A DNA stretch of 64,000 nucleotides from Anaerococcus rubeinfantis. GTDB taxonomy: Bacteria > Bacillota > Clostridia > Tissierellales > Peptoniphilaceae. The stretch lies in the NCBI RefSeq assembly GCF_001487145.1, contig NZ_LN913016.1, forward strand, positions 1,395,722-1,459,721, in the 5' to 3' direction. Made by a program: the position numbers and the translations under genes. This document shows, in pieces, positions 53,841 to 62,465 of this stretch (the stretch's first letter is position 1; each line of letters begins with the position of its first letter). The notes under the pieces were generated by a model. It did no database searches. It saw only the letters and a list, made by a program, of their open reading frames with translations, and was not told the origin of the DNA.

Positions 53841-54629
53841 ATGAAAAAGAAATTAAAAAATAAAAATTATTTAATCGGATTAATAATGTTCATTTTGACA
53901 TTGATTTTTTCTTATATGGCTTATATTGGGGTATTTTTCTTACACAAATATAAGGATGTTTTAGAAATGTATGAAAATCCACTTGTCCCTGATCTTTCTA
54001 CTTTTTATATTTGGATTTTTATTTATATTTTTTCTCTTTTATTTTTGCTTTTGCCATTTATAAAAAAGCTTTCTATGACAAATGAAGAAATATATTATGA
54101 AAAATTGATGCCACTTTTTATTTTTTGGAATATGGCAAACGGAATTCATATAGTTATGGTAAACAATAATTATCTTATGCCAGCTCTTATAGGAGCAATG
54201 GCTTATGCTTTGATTTTGATAAATCTTGTAAAAACTATAGACCAAAATAAGGATTTTTCTAAAAAATACAAGTACCTTATTACTCTTCCTACAGGAATTC
54301 ACGCAGGCTGGATTATTTTTTTTGTTTTTACAAATATAATGATGGTTCTTTTCGAAAATAAAAAAGACCCTTATTCAACTTTTGCAATAATTATAAGTCT
54401 TGTTTTATTAATACTTGCAAGTGCTATGGTTTTATTTGTATTTAAAGAAAACAAAAATCCAGGACTTATTATTGGATTTTTATTTTCTTTGATTGGAATA
54501 ATAGAAAAACAAAGACCAACATCAAGCTTTCAAAATTCTAATTATGTTGTATTTATTGGAGCTATTATTTTATTTATAACAACAAGCCTTGTCGCAATTT
54601 ATATTTTTAAATTTATGAAAGAAAAATAA
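53841..54629 (+). CDS. Hypothetical membrane protein, about eight helices
   Basis: I do not recognise the family with confidence. The 262-residue protein is almost entirely membrane segments: LIGLIMFILTLIFSYMAYIG, FYIWIFIYIFSLLFLLLPFI, a NMANGIHIVMVNNNYLMPAL segment, LPTGIHAGWIIFFVFTNIMM, two more helices and a last one ending KFMKEK. The N-G-I-H and G-I-H-A-G-W segments are the most distinctive points and distantly recall the TspO/MBR layout. I use the ATG at 53841, which has AGGAGG four bases upstream; an earlier in-frame ATG at 53805 lacks one. It is a single gene with its own terminator. Confidence 0.72.
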   Translation: MKKKLKNKNYLIGLIMFILTLIFSYMAYIGVFFLHKYKDVLEMYENPLVPDLSTFYIWIFIYIFSLLFLLLPFIKKLSMTNEEIYYEKLMPLFIFWNMANGIHIVMVNNNYLMPALIGAMAYALILINLVKTIDQNKDFSKKYKYLITLPTGIHAGWIIFFVFTNIMMVLFENKKDPYSTFAIIISLVLLILASAMVLFVFKENKNPGLIIGFLFSLIGIIEKQRPTSSFQNSNYVVFIGAIILFITTSLVAIYIFKFMKEK

Positions 54630-54636
54630 ATTTAAA

Positions 54637-54658
54637 AATCCTAGCTTTTTGCTAGGAT
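54637..54658 (+). terminator. Hairpin after the membrane-protein gene
   Basis: AATCCTAGC and GCTAGGAT form a perfect stem seven bases past the stop codon. An A-type element starts at the next base, so the U tract that normally follows is absent; a related hairpin occurs at the far end of the element (54914-54935). Confidence 0.65.
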
Positions 54659-54913
54659 CATACTGTTGACAAAGTCAGTTTAGTAATCAATTATTAATTT
54701 AAAAATAAAAATACGATACAGCCCATCTCGACTAGATAATTGTGCCTTGATTTGGCACAATTATCCCTAAAACTTAGTGCGAAATCACGAAGAAGTTTGC
54801 AAAACAAACGTGTTTTAGTGTGAGTGAAACGAACGCATGGAGAGATCTCTTGAGATTTCTCGACTCACTACGTTCGCTCGAAATGGGTGAAAATTTAGTT
54901 TGTCAACAATCTG
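54659..54913. mobile_element. A-type miniature inverted-repeat element, copy 4, with nested insert
   Basis: The 255-bp element starts CATACTGTTGACAAAGTCAG and ends AGTTTGTCAACAATCTG. It is 84 bases longer than copies 1-3 because it carries, at about 54735-54820, an inverted copy of the 85-bp insert seen in the B-type arrays (hairpin GATAATTGTGCC...GGCACAATTATC variant). It is flanked by imperfect 22-bp copies of an AATCCTAG hairpin. It lies between two convergent genes. No coding capacity. Confidence 0.8.
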
Positions 54914-54936
54914 AATCCTAGTTTGTACTAAGATTT
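54914..54936 (-). terminator. Hairpin downstream of the nucleoside phosphorylase gene
   Basis: On the minus strand AATCTTAGT and ACTAGGATT pair; it lies 14 bases past the phosphorylase stop codon and abuts the A-type element. It is an imperfect copy of the hairpin at 54637-54658. Confidence 0.6.
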
Positions 54937-54949
54937 TTTATTTTATTAA

Positions 54950-56251
54950 TTATTCCAAAACTTCTTCTACAACTGGAATTGGATTTGTTTTTTCTTTTGA
55001 ATAGGTAAAAGTTTGGTAAAAACTTTCTATCCATTCGTCGGTGAGTTTTTCGTCGTGATAAACTATTGCAAGGGTATCGCCCTTTTCTACCATGTCGCCT
55101 TTTTTTACTTTCATTTCAAGGCCAACTGCATAATTTATCTTATCTTCTTTTCTCTCGCGTCCTCCTCCAAGTTTCATTGACAAAATTCCAAGATTCATTG
55201 AATGAATATGGTCAATATAACCTTCATTTTTTGATTTCATCTCTGTTTTAAATTTAGCTTGTGGAAGAAGACTTGGATCTTCAATTTGCCCTACATTTCC
55301 ACCTTGGTATTCGACCATTTTCTTTAACTTTTCAAAGGCCTTGCCAGAATTTATTGCATCTTCAAGCATTTTTCTTGCCTCATTTTTATTTTTGGCAACT
55401 TTTCCTTGAATAAGCATAATCTCTCCAGCTGTTAAAACCAATTCGGTAAAATCTTTTGGACCATTTCCTTTTACAGTTTCAATAGCCTCTTTTACTTCAA
55501 GAGCATTTCCAATTGTATTTCCCAAAGGTTGGTTCATATCTGTAATCATGGCTCTTGTATCTTTGCCAAGTTTTTTCCCAATATTTATCATGGCCCTTGC
55601 AAGTTTTTTGGCATCTTCGATTGTGTGCATAAAGGCACCCTCGCCATATTTTACATCAAGTAAAATCGTATCAGAGCCAGAGGCTAATTTTTTGCTCATT
55701 ATAGATGAGGCAATAAGAGGAATTGAATCGACAGTTGCTGTCACATCTCTTAGGGCATATAATTTTTTGTCGGCTGGAACCAATTCACCAGTTTGACCTA
55801 TTATGGCAAAACCTATATCGCTCACTTGTTTTTTAAATTCTTCTTCTTTTAAAAATACATTAAAGCCTTCAATTGATTCTAATTTATCGAGCGTTCCACC
55901 AGTGTGTCCCAAACCACGTCCGCTCATTTTTGCAAGTTTTAAGCCACAAGCTGAAATAATCGGACCAAGAGCAAGAGAGGTTTTATCACCAACTCCACCT
56001 GTGGAATGTTTGTCAGCCTTTATTCCATCAATATCAGATAAATCCAAGACATCGCCGCTTTTCATCATACACTCAGCAAGTTTTGCAGTTTCGTGATCAT
56101 TCATTCCATTTAAAACTATAGCCATAAGAAGGGCTGATATTTGGTAATCTGGAATTGATTCATCCGTCACCCCATCAATCCAAAATTTTATCTCCTCATC
56201 ACTTAATTCTTTTTTATTTTTCTTTTTTTCAATTATATCTACAAATCTCAT
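54950..56251 (-). CDS. pdp: Pyrimidine-nucleoside phosphorylase
   Basis: The enzyme cleaves uridine, thymidine or deoxyuridine with phosphate. The 433-residue protein has DGIKADKHSTGGVGDKTSLA (phosphate-binding), the family signature KMSGRGLGHTGGTLDKLESI, ALRDVTATVDSIPLIASSIM, and DVKYGEGAFMHTIEDAKKLA. Length and sequence match Gram-positive Pdp/DeoA. ATG follows GTGGAGG. It stands alone here, with no other deo genes in view. Confidence 0.92.
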   Translation of the reverse strand: MRFVDIIEKKKNKKELSDEEIKFWIDGVTDESIPDYQISALLMAIVLNGMNDHETAKLAECMMKSGDVLDLSDIDGIKADKHSTGGVGDKTSLALGPIISACGLKLAKMSGRGLGHTGGTLDKLESIEGFNVFLKEEEFKKQVSDIGFAIIGQTGELVPADKKLYALRDVTATVDSIPLIASSIMSKKLASGSDTILLDVKYGEGAFMHTIEDAKKLARAMINIGKKLGKDTRAMITDMNQPLGNTIGNALEVKEAIETVKGNGPKDFTELVLTAGEIMLIQGKVAKNKNEARKMLEDAINSGKAFEKLKKMVEYQGGNVGQIEDPSLLPQAKFKTEMKSKNEGYIDHIHSMNLGILSMKLGGGRERKEDKINYAVGLEMKVKKGDMVEKGDTLAIVYHDEKLTDEWIESFYQTFTYSKEKTNPIPVVEEVLE

Positions 56252-56304
56252 TTTTCTCCTCCACTTAGTAAATAAATACCCACCTAGGAGATTTTAGAAA
56301 ATAT

Positions 56305-56526
56305 TTACAAATCTTTTTCCAATAATTTTTCTATATTTTTATTAAGCCTGTCAAGCTGTTTAATCATAAGCCAATTTTGTGCAAATAATCCATTAATTCC
56401 ACCACTAGCAAACATAGATGAATTATTAAAAATAAGGTCTAAATCCTCTTTTTTTAAATCTTTTAATTCATAATAATCAACAATTTGTTCAAATCCTTTT
56501 TCATTTTTCCTATCAAAAATCGCCAT
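56305..56526 (-). CDS. Small hypothetical protein
   Basis: The 73-residue protein MAIFDRKNEKGFEQIVDYYE is acidic and helical, with a C-terminal amphipathic helix (MIKQLDRLNKNIEKLLEK) that may form a coiled coil. I do not recognise it. The ATG at 56526 is preceded by TTGGAGGAAAAT; reading from the TTG inside that site would be artefactual. It lies between the patB-like gene terminator and the nucleoside phosphorylase gene. Confidence 0.65.
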   Translation of the reverse strand: MAIFDRKNEKGFEQIVDYYELKDLKKEDLDLIFNNSSMFASGGINGLFAQNWLMIKQLDRLNKNIEKLLEKDL

Positions 56527-56581
56527 ATTTTCCTCCAATCTATATAATGATTTTACCCAATTTTATTTTTAAAATAAAATA

Positions 56582-56630
56582 AAAACGGTCTTCTTGAAAA
56601 ATCATAAAAATTTTCCAAGAAAACCGTTTG
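56582..56630 (-). terminator. Intrinsic terminator of the patB-like gene
   Basis: AAACGGTTTTCTTGG and CAAGAAGACCGTTT pair on the minus strand and are followed by T-rich sequence (TTTTATTTT). Confidence 0.82.
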
Positions 56631-56661
56631 GGTGAAATTTTATATCGTAATCATTAATTTT

Positions 56662-57870
56662 TTATAATATTACATATTTTTTTAACCTATCTAGGGCTTC
56701 TTTCACTTTTTCAAAAGGAAGTGCCAAATTCATTCTTATAGAATATTTTCCATTAAAAGGTCTTCCATCTTGATAAGCTACTCCAACGTCCCAGCCTTTT
56801 TTTAGTATTTCTCCAACATCAACATTCTTTTCCTTACAATATTCTTCGAAATCTAGAAAGAGCATATAAGTTCCCTCTGGTTTTGATAAACTTACTCCTT
56901 TAAAATTATCCTTTATAAAATCATAAGCATAATTTACATTTTTAGAAATAACTTCTTTTAATTCATCTGTCCACTCATTTCCAGTTTTACTGTAAGCACC
57001 TATTAAAGCGTGCATTGATAAAACATTCATATCATTGTAGTGTGGAAGAGATGATTCTTTTATAATTCTATTTCTTAAATATTCGTTGTAGATTATATGA
57101 TAGCTTCCAACAAGACCTGCAAGGTTAAAAGTTTTACTTGGAGCATATAAGGCTACTGTATTTTCGTGAGCATATTCACTTACTTGTTGAGTAGGAGTTT
57201 GCACGCTTCCGTTTAGCAAAATATCTGACCAAATTTCATCAGAAACTATTTTTACATTGTGTTTTTCAAAAATATCTACAGCTTTTTTAAGCTCTTCTTT
57301 AGTCCAAACTCTTCCAGTTGGATTGTGAGGGTTGCACATAATTGTTGCAGAAATTTTCTCATCGACAATTTTTCTTTCCATATCTTCATAATCCATAACC
57401 CAATTTCCGTTTTTATCTTTGATTAATTCAGAGTGAATAATATTATAACCATTATTTACAAGTGACATAGTAAAACCAATATAAGTTGGAGAATGAACTA
57501 ATACCTTGTCCCCTTTTGAACAAAATACATTAAGAGCAGAAATCACCCCACCAAGAACACCATTTTCGTAACCAATATGGCAAGGTTTAATATCATTTAC
57601 ATTTTTTCTATCTTTGTGCCAGTTAATTATAGCATTAAAATATTCATCAGTCGGAGCAAAATATCCAAAAGCAGGATGTTTTACCCTTTCTATAATAGCA
57701 TCTTGAATAGATGGAGCAGTAGCAAAATTCATATCAGCAACCCACATAGGAATAGCATCAAAACCATCCTTTGGTTTATCAGGACTCATACCAGGAACAG
57801 TTCCCAGCCCATCAACAGCAATAGCATCTTTACCATGTCTTTCAAGCATTTCGTCAAATTTAAACTTCAT
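56662..57870 (-). CDS. PatB/MalY-family C-S lyase (cystathionine beta-lyase type)
   Basis: The 402-residue PLP enzyme starts MKFKFDEMLERHGKDAIAVD and has IPMWVADMNFATAPSIQDAI, FGYFAPTDEYFNAI, CNPHNPTGRVWTKEEL, KIVSDEIWSDILL and the PLP lysine in ALYAPSKTFNLAGL, then YSIRMNLALPF with the carboxylate-binding arginine. PatB/MalY enzymes cleave cystathionine or cysteine conjugates to pyruvate, ammonia and a thiol. Its start overlaps the end of the APC permease gene by 11 bases, so the permease probably supplies its substrate. Confidence 0.9.
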   Translation of the reverse strand: MKFKFDEMLERHGKDAIAVDGLGTVPGMSPDKPKDGFDAIPMWVADMNFATAPSIQDAIIERVKHPAFGYFAPTDEYFNAIINWHKDRKNVNDIKPCHIGYENGVLGGVISALNVFCSKGDKVLVHSPTYIGFTMSLVNNGYNIIHSELIKDKNGNWVMDYEDMERKIVDEKISATIMCNPHNPTGRVWTKEELKKAVDIFEKHNVKIVSDEIWSDILLNGSVQTPTQQVSEYAHENTVALYAPSKTFNLAGLVGSYHIIYNEYLRNRIIKESSLPHYNDMNVLSMHALIGAYSKTGNEWTDELKEVISKNVNYAYDFIKDNFKGVSLSKPEGTYMLFLDFEEYCKEKNVDVGEILKKGWDVGVAYQDGRPFNGKYSIRMNLALPFEKVKEALDRLKKYVIL

Positions 57871-59260
57871 AATTTCCTCCTAATGTTTTTTCAGCTTCTA
57901 ATGCTTTTCTTACAATTTCTTTTTTATTTTTTTCTAAATGTTCCTTGCTAACAGCTCCTTGTTTTAATCTAAGCCATGACAAGAAAAATATAGTAACTAA
58001 CATTATCGTTGCTATAATAGCATCTTGTTGTTTTAAATCTTTAAATAGATTAAATGCAACTATTCCTGCACAAATTGATCCGAGTACACAACATATATCA
58101 TAAAAAACTTTATTCATTTTTATGCTTCTATTGGCCCATTGTTCTGGATATTTTTTTGGAATTGTTAAACAACCCAAGTTCATATAAATGTTCATTAGCA
58201 TTGATGGAATCATAACTAATGAAACAGCTGCATCTAATGCCATTCCTGTTAAAATAGGAATAAGAGAAATTATATAGAATACCGCGTAAACATATACTGG
58301 ATATCCTTTTTTGGTTTTTTTCTTAAATATTTCTGGAAGCCATCCATCTTCTGCTATATGTATTAATGGGTATCTAACCATTGCTAAACCTCCTAATAAT
58401 GAAGAAGCAATTGCTCCAATACCTCCACCAACTACAAAAAATAAAAATAAACCTCTTGGTAGTATAACTTCAGCAGTTACACTTAAATTTTGTCCAGCTA
58501 TTTTGTCAAATGGTAAAACTCCACCTGCAACATACGCCATAAGTCCATAAACTAATGATAATATAAATGTAATTATTATTATACCCAATGTAATGTTTCT
58601 TTTTGGATTTTTTGTTACAGCAGCCATTGAAACCGGAGCCATAGTAGTACCTTGACAAGCCCAGCCCATTACAGCAATCGCACTTATAAATCCACTAAAT
58701 CCTCCTCTAAAAAATCCACCATCATAATTAGGATCAAAAAATTGAGAAAAATTAACTTCAGGTACACCAAATAATATAAACATTACTAATGATGCTACTA
58801 AAACTATAGTTACTCCATTTTCAAGAATTGTTATAAATCTAGATCCACCTAAAGTTGATAGAAAGAAAACGATAATAATTATAAAAGAAACCAATCTATA
58901 ATAATTTTTAACCTGAGGCCAAAGAACACCCAAATAATCTGTTATTGCTATTGCATAACTAGACATGGCAAATCCATTTATAACTGTAATGAAAGCTGCT
59001 ACACCCGAAAAGGTAGGATTAAATAACATAGCTTTCATACTATAGTCCCCACCTTCTAGTATAAAAATAGAAGGCATTACTAAGTTATACCAGTATGCAA
59101 GTAACATGAAAAAACAACCTATCATTACTACAGGAAGTATAGATCTACCAGTATATTGAATACCAAAACCTAAAAGTACAAATATACCTGTACCTATCGC
59201 TCCACCTAAACCTAAACCAACTATATTCCACAGGTTAAGTTTTTTTACATTTTCACTCAT
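57860..59260 (-). CDS. APC-family amino-acid permease
   Basis: The 466-residue protein has 12 membrane segments and the helix-1 motif GLGLGGAIGTGIFVLLGFGI typical of the APC superfamily. It is the first gene of a two-gene operon with the PatB-like lyase, so a sulfur amino acid is a likely cargo. A strong promoter with a palindrome at the start site and a divergent MarR gene indicate local control. ATG follows AGGGGTG. Confidence 0.87.
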   Translation of the reverse strand: MSENVKKLNLWNIVGLGLGGAIGTGIFVLLGFGIQYTGRSILPVVMIGCFFMLLAYWYNLVMPSIFILEGGDYSMKAMLFNPTFSGVAAFITVINGFAMSSYAIAITDYLGVLWPQVKNYYRLVSFIIIIVFFLSTLGGSRFITILENGVTIVLVASLVMFILFGVPEVNFSQFFDPNYDGGFFRGGFSGFISAIAVMGWACQGTTMAPVSMAAVTKNPKRNITLGIIIITFILSLVYGLMAYVAGGVLPFDKIAGQNLSVTAEVILPRGLFLFFVVGGGIGAIASSLLGGLAMVRYPLIHIAEDGWLPEIFKKKTKKGYPVYVYAVFYIISLIPILTGMALDAAVSLVMIPSMLMNIYMNLGCLTIPKKYPEQWANRSIKMNKVFYDICCVLGSICAGIVAFNLFKDLKQQDAIIATIMLVTIFFLSWLRLKQGAVSKEHLEKNKKEIVRKALEAEKTLGGNYEV

Positions 59261-59289
59261 AATACACCCCTTTTAAAATTATAGTATTA

Positions 59290-59310
59290 ATAGTTAAGTA
59301 CTTAATCTAT
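59290..59310. promoter_or_regulatory. Probable MarR operator 1
   Basis: ATAGTTAA, GTAC, TTAATCTAT form a 21-base near-palindrome just downstream of the permease -10 box, over the expected start site, where a bound repressor would block transcription. Confidence 0.55.
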
Positions 59311-59314
59311 TTAT

Positions 59315-59343
59315 AGTATAATCTAAGAAATCGTTTGTGTCAA
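59315..59343 (-). promoter_or_regulatory. Promoter of the permease-patB operon
   Basis: TTGACA (59338-59343) and TATACT (59315-59320) are 17 bases apart on the minus strand. Confidence 0.8.
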
Positions 59344-59390
59344 TATAAATTTGAAATTTTTTTATATTTTGTTTAATTAGATTGTAAATT

Positions 59391-59411
59391 ATAGTTAAAG
59401 GTTTTAACTAT
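59391..59411. promoter_or_regulatory. Probable MarR operator 2
   Basis: ATAGTTAAA, a central GGT and TTTAACTAT make a 21-base palindrome sharing the ATAGTTAA half-site with operator 1. It lies about 50 bases before the marR start codon, suggesting autoregulation. Confidence 0.55.
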
Positions 59412-59462
59412 GAAGGATTGCTCAATATTAAATTATGTAGTACTATTATAATGAGGTGTATT

Positions 59463-60005
59463 ATGAAAAAAAATATATATGAAAATGAAATTATTGGAAA
59501 TTGGGCTTCACTAGAAGACGATGATGATATTGCTAACAAAAAATATGATGAGTTATCTAAACTTTTAGACCCCATGTATGACTTTATTTTAGAATTTTCC
59601 AATTATTTTAATACGAGAAGAAGTTATGAAGTTGGGCCTGAATTAACTATGATAGAAGTTCACATATTAACGCAAATTCATGATTGTCCGGGAATAACAG
59701 TTACAGAACTTGCAAAAAATTGGAAGAGAACAACTTCTGCCATTTCTCAAACTGTAAGAAAATTAATGAAACAAGATTTAGTATATAGAAAAAACTCCAA
59801 AGAAAATGGTAAGATATTCCATTTATTTACAAGCTCAGATGGTGATAAAATTGTAATTAACCACAAAAAATTTGATAATATAAATATATTAAAATCAAGA
59901 AAAAGATTATTAAGAAAATTTTCCGTAGATCAACTAGTTGCTTTTGATGATATCTGTGAGGAATATACTAATTTACTCAGAGAAGAAATCGAAAAATACA
60001 ATTAA
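59463..60005 (+). CDS. MarR-family transcriptional regulator
   Basis: The 180-residue winged-helix protein has MIEVHILTQIHDCPGITVTE, then the recognition helix LAKNWKRTTSAISQTVRKLM, the wing YRKNSKENGKIFHLFTSSDG and C-terminal dimer helices. It is divergent from the APC permease-patB operon, and two related palindromes in the 200-base gap are likely its sites. I use the ATG at 59463, five bases from GAGGTG; in-frame codons further upstream have no ribosome site. Confidence 0.85.
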   Translation: MKKNIYENEIIGNWASLEDDDDIANKKYDELSKLLDPMYDFILEFSNYFNTRRSYEVGPELTMIEVHILTQIHDCPGITVTELAKNWKRTTSAISQTVRKLMKQDLVYRKNSKENGKIFHLFTSSDGDKIVINHKKFDNINILKSRKRLLRKFSVDQLVAFDDICEEYTNLLREEIEKYN

Positions 60006-60032
60006 AATTTTTATTTATTTTAGGAGGATTTT

Positions 60033-60437
60033 ATGATAAAAAAATTGATTAAAATTTTTAAACCTAATCTTTTTAGGGTTTTAATTTTATTTGTTTTGTA
60101 TTTAGCTATGGGGGGAAGTTTTTTGGCTACAAATATGAGCGGGGGACTTCTTTTGATTGGTGATTTGGTTTTTATTTTTGTTACCTTGCTTTTTTCTGAT
60201 CATTTTGACTTATATAAATCAAAAAAATATAAAAGACAATTTTTAATTACGGTAATTTTTACTATTATTTTAATAATGATTTTGTCTATGGTATTAGTAG
60301 CTTTGGATATGGATGTAAATGATTTTAAGGGATTTAAATCTATTTCTTTTAATTTATATATGTTAACTGGTGCTTATATTTTATCTTTAGTCTACAAGGA
60401 GTTTAGATATTTTTTGGATAAAAGAGCAAAAAAATAA
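60033..60437 (+). CDS. Hypothetical membrane protein, four helices
   Basis: This 134-residue protein has four hydrophobic segments (FRVLILFVLYLAMGGSFLAT, LLIGDLVFIFVTLLF, FLITVIFTIILIMILSMVLV, YMLTGAYILSLVY) and basic ends. I do not recognise a family. It follows the marR gene by 27 bases with AGGAGG before the ATG, so the two are probably cotranscribed. Confidence 0.7.
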   Translation: MIKKLIKIFKPNLFRVLILFVLYLAMGGSFLATNMSGGLLLIGDLVFIFVTLLFSDHFDLYKSKKYKRQFLITVIFTIILIMILSMVLVALDMDVNDFKGFKSISFNLYMLTGAYILSLVYKEFRYFLDKRAKK

Positions 60438-60572
60438 GAGCTATTCACTCTAAAACTAATAATAAAATAATTATTCTTATCTAATAAATTTGTTACAGAT
60501 ATATTATTTTTAAAGGAGTTAGAGATAAAAAATAAGTTGCAAAAGTCCCGAAATAAAAAAGATAAGGAAATT

Positions 60573-60623
60573 AAACTGACCTTCAAAAGTTAGAAATAAA
60601 AACTAACTTTTGGGGGTCAGTTT
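60573..60623. repeat. Solo IS3-type terminal hairpin
   Basis: AAACTGACC...CAAAAGTTAG and CTAACTTTTG...GGTCAGTTT form a stem of about 20 bp. The right half matches the terminal repeat of the IS3-like element at 689-711. No transposase is nearby, so it may be a leftover end reused as terminator for the M18 peptidase gene. Confidence 0.65.
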
Positions 60624-60649
60624 ACTATTTTGCAAGATGACCTTTAAAA

Positions 60650-61939
60650 TTATCTTTCATACATTGCTGAAAATAAATCATAGGCGTTGTCTACATCTTC
60701 TACACTTCCAAGCTCTCTTATTGAATGCATTGAAAGAATTGGACTTCCTACATCACAAGCCCTTACATTTAGGTGGCTTGATGTGATAGGTCCTATGGTT
60801 GAGCCGCCGCTTTTATCTGATCTATTGAAAAATTCTTGATATTTGATTTTTTTATTTTCGCATAAACTTTTTACAACTGCAGCTGAGTATCCGTCTGATG
60901 TATAGGATTTATTTGCTGCATATTTTATTACAATTCCTTCTCCCATTTTTGGTCTATTGGTTGGGTCTGCTTTTTCTGTAAAGTTTGGATGGACTGCATG
61001 GGCCAAGTCTGCTGAAAGCATGAAGGATCTTTCTTGCATTTCTAGGAATTTTTCCCTATTAAATCCAAGTGCTAGGGAAATTCTTTCTAGGGTGTTTACT
61101 ATAAAGGGTGAATCGGCTCCTTGAATTGTCCTAGATCCTACTTCTTCGTTGTCAGTTATTATTGCTATATTTATTCCAGATTTTGGTTTTGTATCAACCA
61201 AAGCCTTAAGACTTGTAAAAGCCATGGTTAAATTATCTTGTCTACCCACTGAAATAAATTCATTATTTACTCCAAGTTTACTTCCCTTTTGTCTGTCATA
61301 TAAATAAAGGTCATAGTCGATTATATCTGATGGATTGATATTTAATTCTTCTGCTATCACTTTTAAAAGAGCATCACTATCCATTTTTTCATTATTATCA
61401 ATCATCATTATAGGAAGAGTATGGATTTGTGGATTAAATTCAAAACCCTTATTTGTTTCCCTATTCATGTGAATTGCAAGACTTGGTATTATTAACAAAT
61501 CTCTGTCAATATTTAAGAGTTGAACTTGTGGTTTTAATGGATTTTCACTTTTTGTACTTACTCTTCCTGCAAGGCTTAAGGGTCTGTCAAACCATGTATA
61601 AATAATTGGACCACCATAAACTTCGGTATTAAGTTTTATTATATTTTCATTTTTCATTATAGGATTTGTTTTTATCCTAAAACCAGGTGAATCAGAGTGA
61701 GAACCTACTATTTTAAAAAATGTATCTTCATCTTTTTTCTCTGCTATCCTATATGCAATTATTGCAGAATCATTGTTTACTACAAATCCATTTGATCCAG
61801 CTTCAAGTTTCAAATCTTCTGCCAAATTATTTTCTACAAAAGAATTTTCTTTTAGTAATTTCTTTGCATTTTCTATTGTGAAATATGAACATGGCGACTT
61901 ATCAATAAAGTCTAATAATTCATCTACTAATTTTCCCAT
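60650..61939 (-). CDS. M18-family aminopeptidase
   Basis: The 429-residue zinc peptidase removes N-terminal (often acidic) residues. Metal ligands and motifs are visible: FKIVGSHSDSPGFRIK, VGRQDNLTMAF, AIITDNEEVGSRTIQGADSP, LSADLAHAVHPNF and the final HSIRELG. It is probably cytoplasmic and serves peptide catabolism. ATG follows AAAGGAG. A hairpin at 60573-60623 may end its transcript. Confidence 0.92.
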   Translation of the reverse strand: MGKLVDELLDFIDKSPCSYFTIENAKKLLKENSFVENNLAEDLKLEAGSNGFVVNNDSAIIAYRIAEKKDEDTFFKIVGSHSDSPGFRIKTNPIMKNENIIKLNTEVYGGPIIYTWFDRPLSLAGRVSTKSENPLKPQVQLLNIDRDLLIIPSLAIHMNRETNKGFEFNPQIHTLPIMMIDNNEKMDSDALLKVIAEELNINPSDIIDYDLYLYDRQKGSKLGVNNEFISVGRQDNLTMAFTSLKALVDTKPKSGINIAIITDNEEVGSRTIQGADSPFIVNTLERISLALGFNREKFLEMQERSFMLSADLAHAVHPNFTEKADPTNRPKMGEGIVIKYAANKSYTSDGYSAAVVKSLCENKKIKYQEFFNRSDKSGGSTIGPITSSHLNVRACDVGSPILSMHSIRELGSVEDVDNAYDLFSAMYER

Positions 61940-62016
61940 AATTTACTCCTTTTTTATATATTATAGTTATCAATTTTAAATAATCTAATTATCTTTGTAT
62001 TGAGATTGTACTTTTA

Positions 62017-62457
62017 TTATTTTTTTAGTATATCCAAAGGATCTATAGCTTGAGGGCTTATGGATAATTTGTTTTTATTGTTGTAGAAGACAAAAATCGG
62101 AAAATTTGTTTTTCCTTCTTCTATGTTTTCTCCTAGGCTTTCTAGGAAAAATTTCAAATCTTCCTTATTTATATTTTTCTTTTCTTTTTCTAGCCAAAAT
62201 GGGGATAGGGGGTTTAAATCTTTTATATCAAGAAGGATACCTACTTCATATTCTCTATTTAAAAAACTTGCCCCAAAGGCATATATTCCATTTTCATGGT
62301 CTTCTTTTTGGTCAAGCTTTAAATTTTTTGGAAGACTTATCACATCTATTTCCATTACATTTGTAATTTTCCCGTTTATTTTTTCAAAATTTTCTAAAAT
62401 TTTATCTTTTTCTAATTGTTTTTTTACTAGATTGTAGTATTTTTTATTTTTTAACAT
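62017..62457 (-). CDS. Hypothetical protein downstream of the M20 amidohydrolase
   Basis: I do not recognise this 146-residue protein (MLKNKKYYNLVKKQLEKDKI, later YAFGASFLNREYEVGILLDI and FPIFVFYNNKNKLSISPQAI). It has no signal or membrane segment. The ATG at 62457 is preceded by AGGAGAGGTC and lies nine bases after the amidohydrolase stop. A frame that extends 46 codons further upstream only shadows the amidohydrolase end. Confidence 0.65.
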   Translation of the reverse strand: MLKNKKYYNLVKKQLEKDKILENFEKINGKITNVMEIDVISLPKNLKLDQKEDHENGIYAFGASFLNREYEVGILLDIKDLNPLSPFWLEKEKKNINKEDLKFFLESLGENIEEGKTNFPIFVFYNNKNKLSISPQAIDPLDILKK

Positions 62458-62465
62458 GACCTCTC

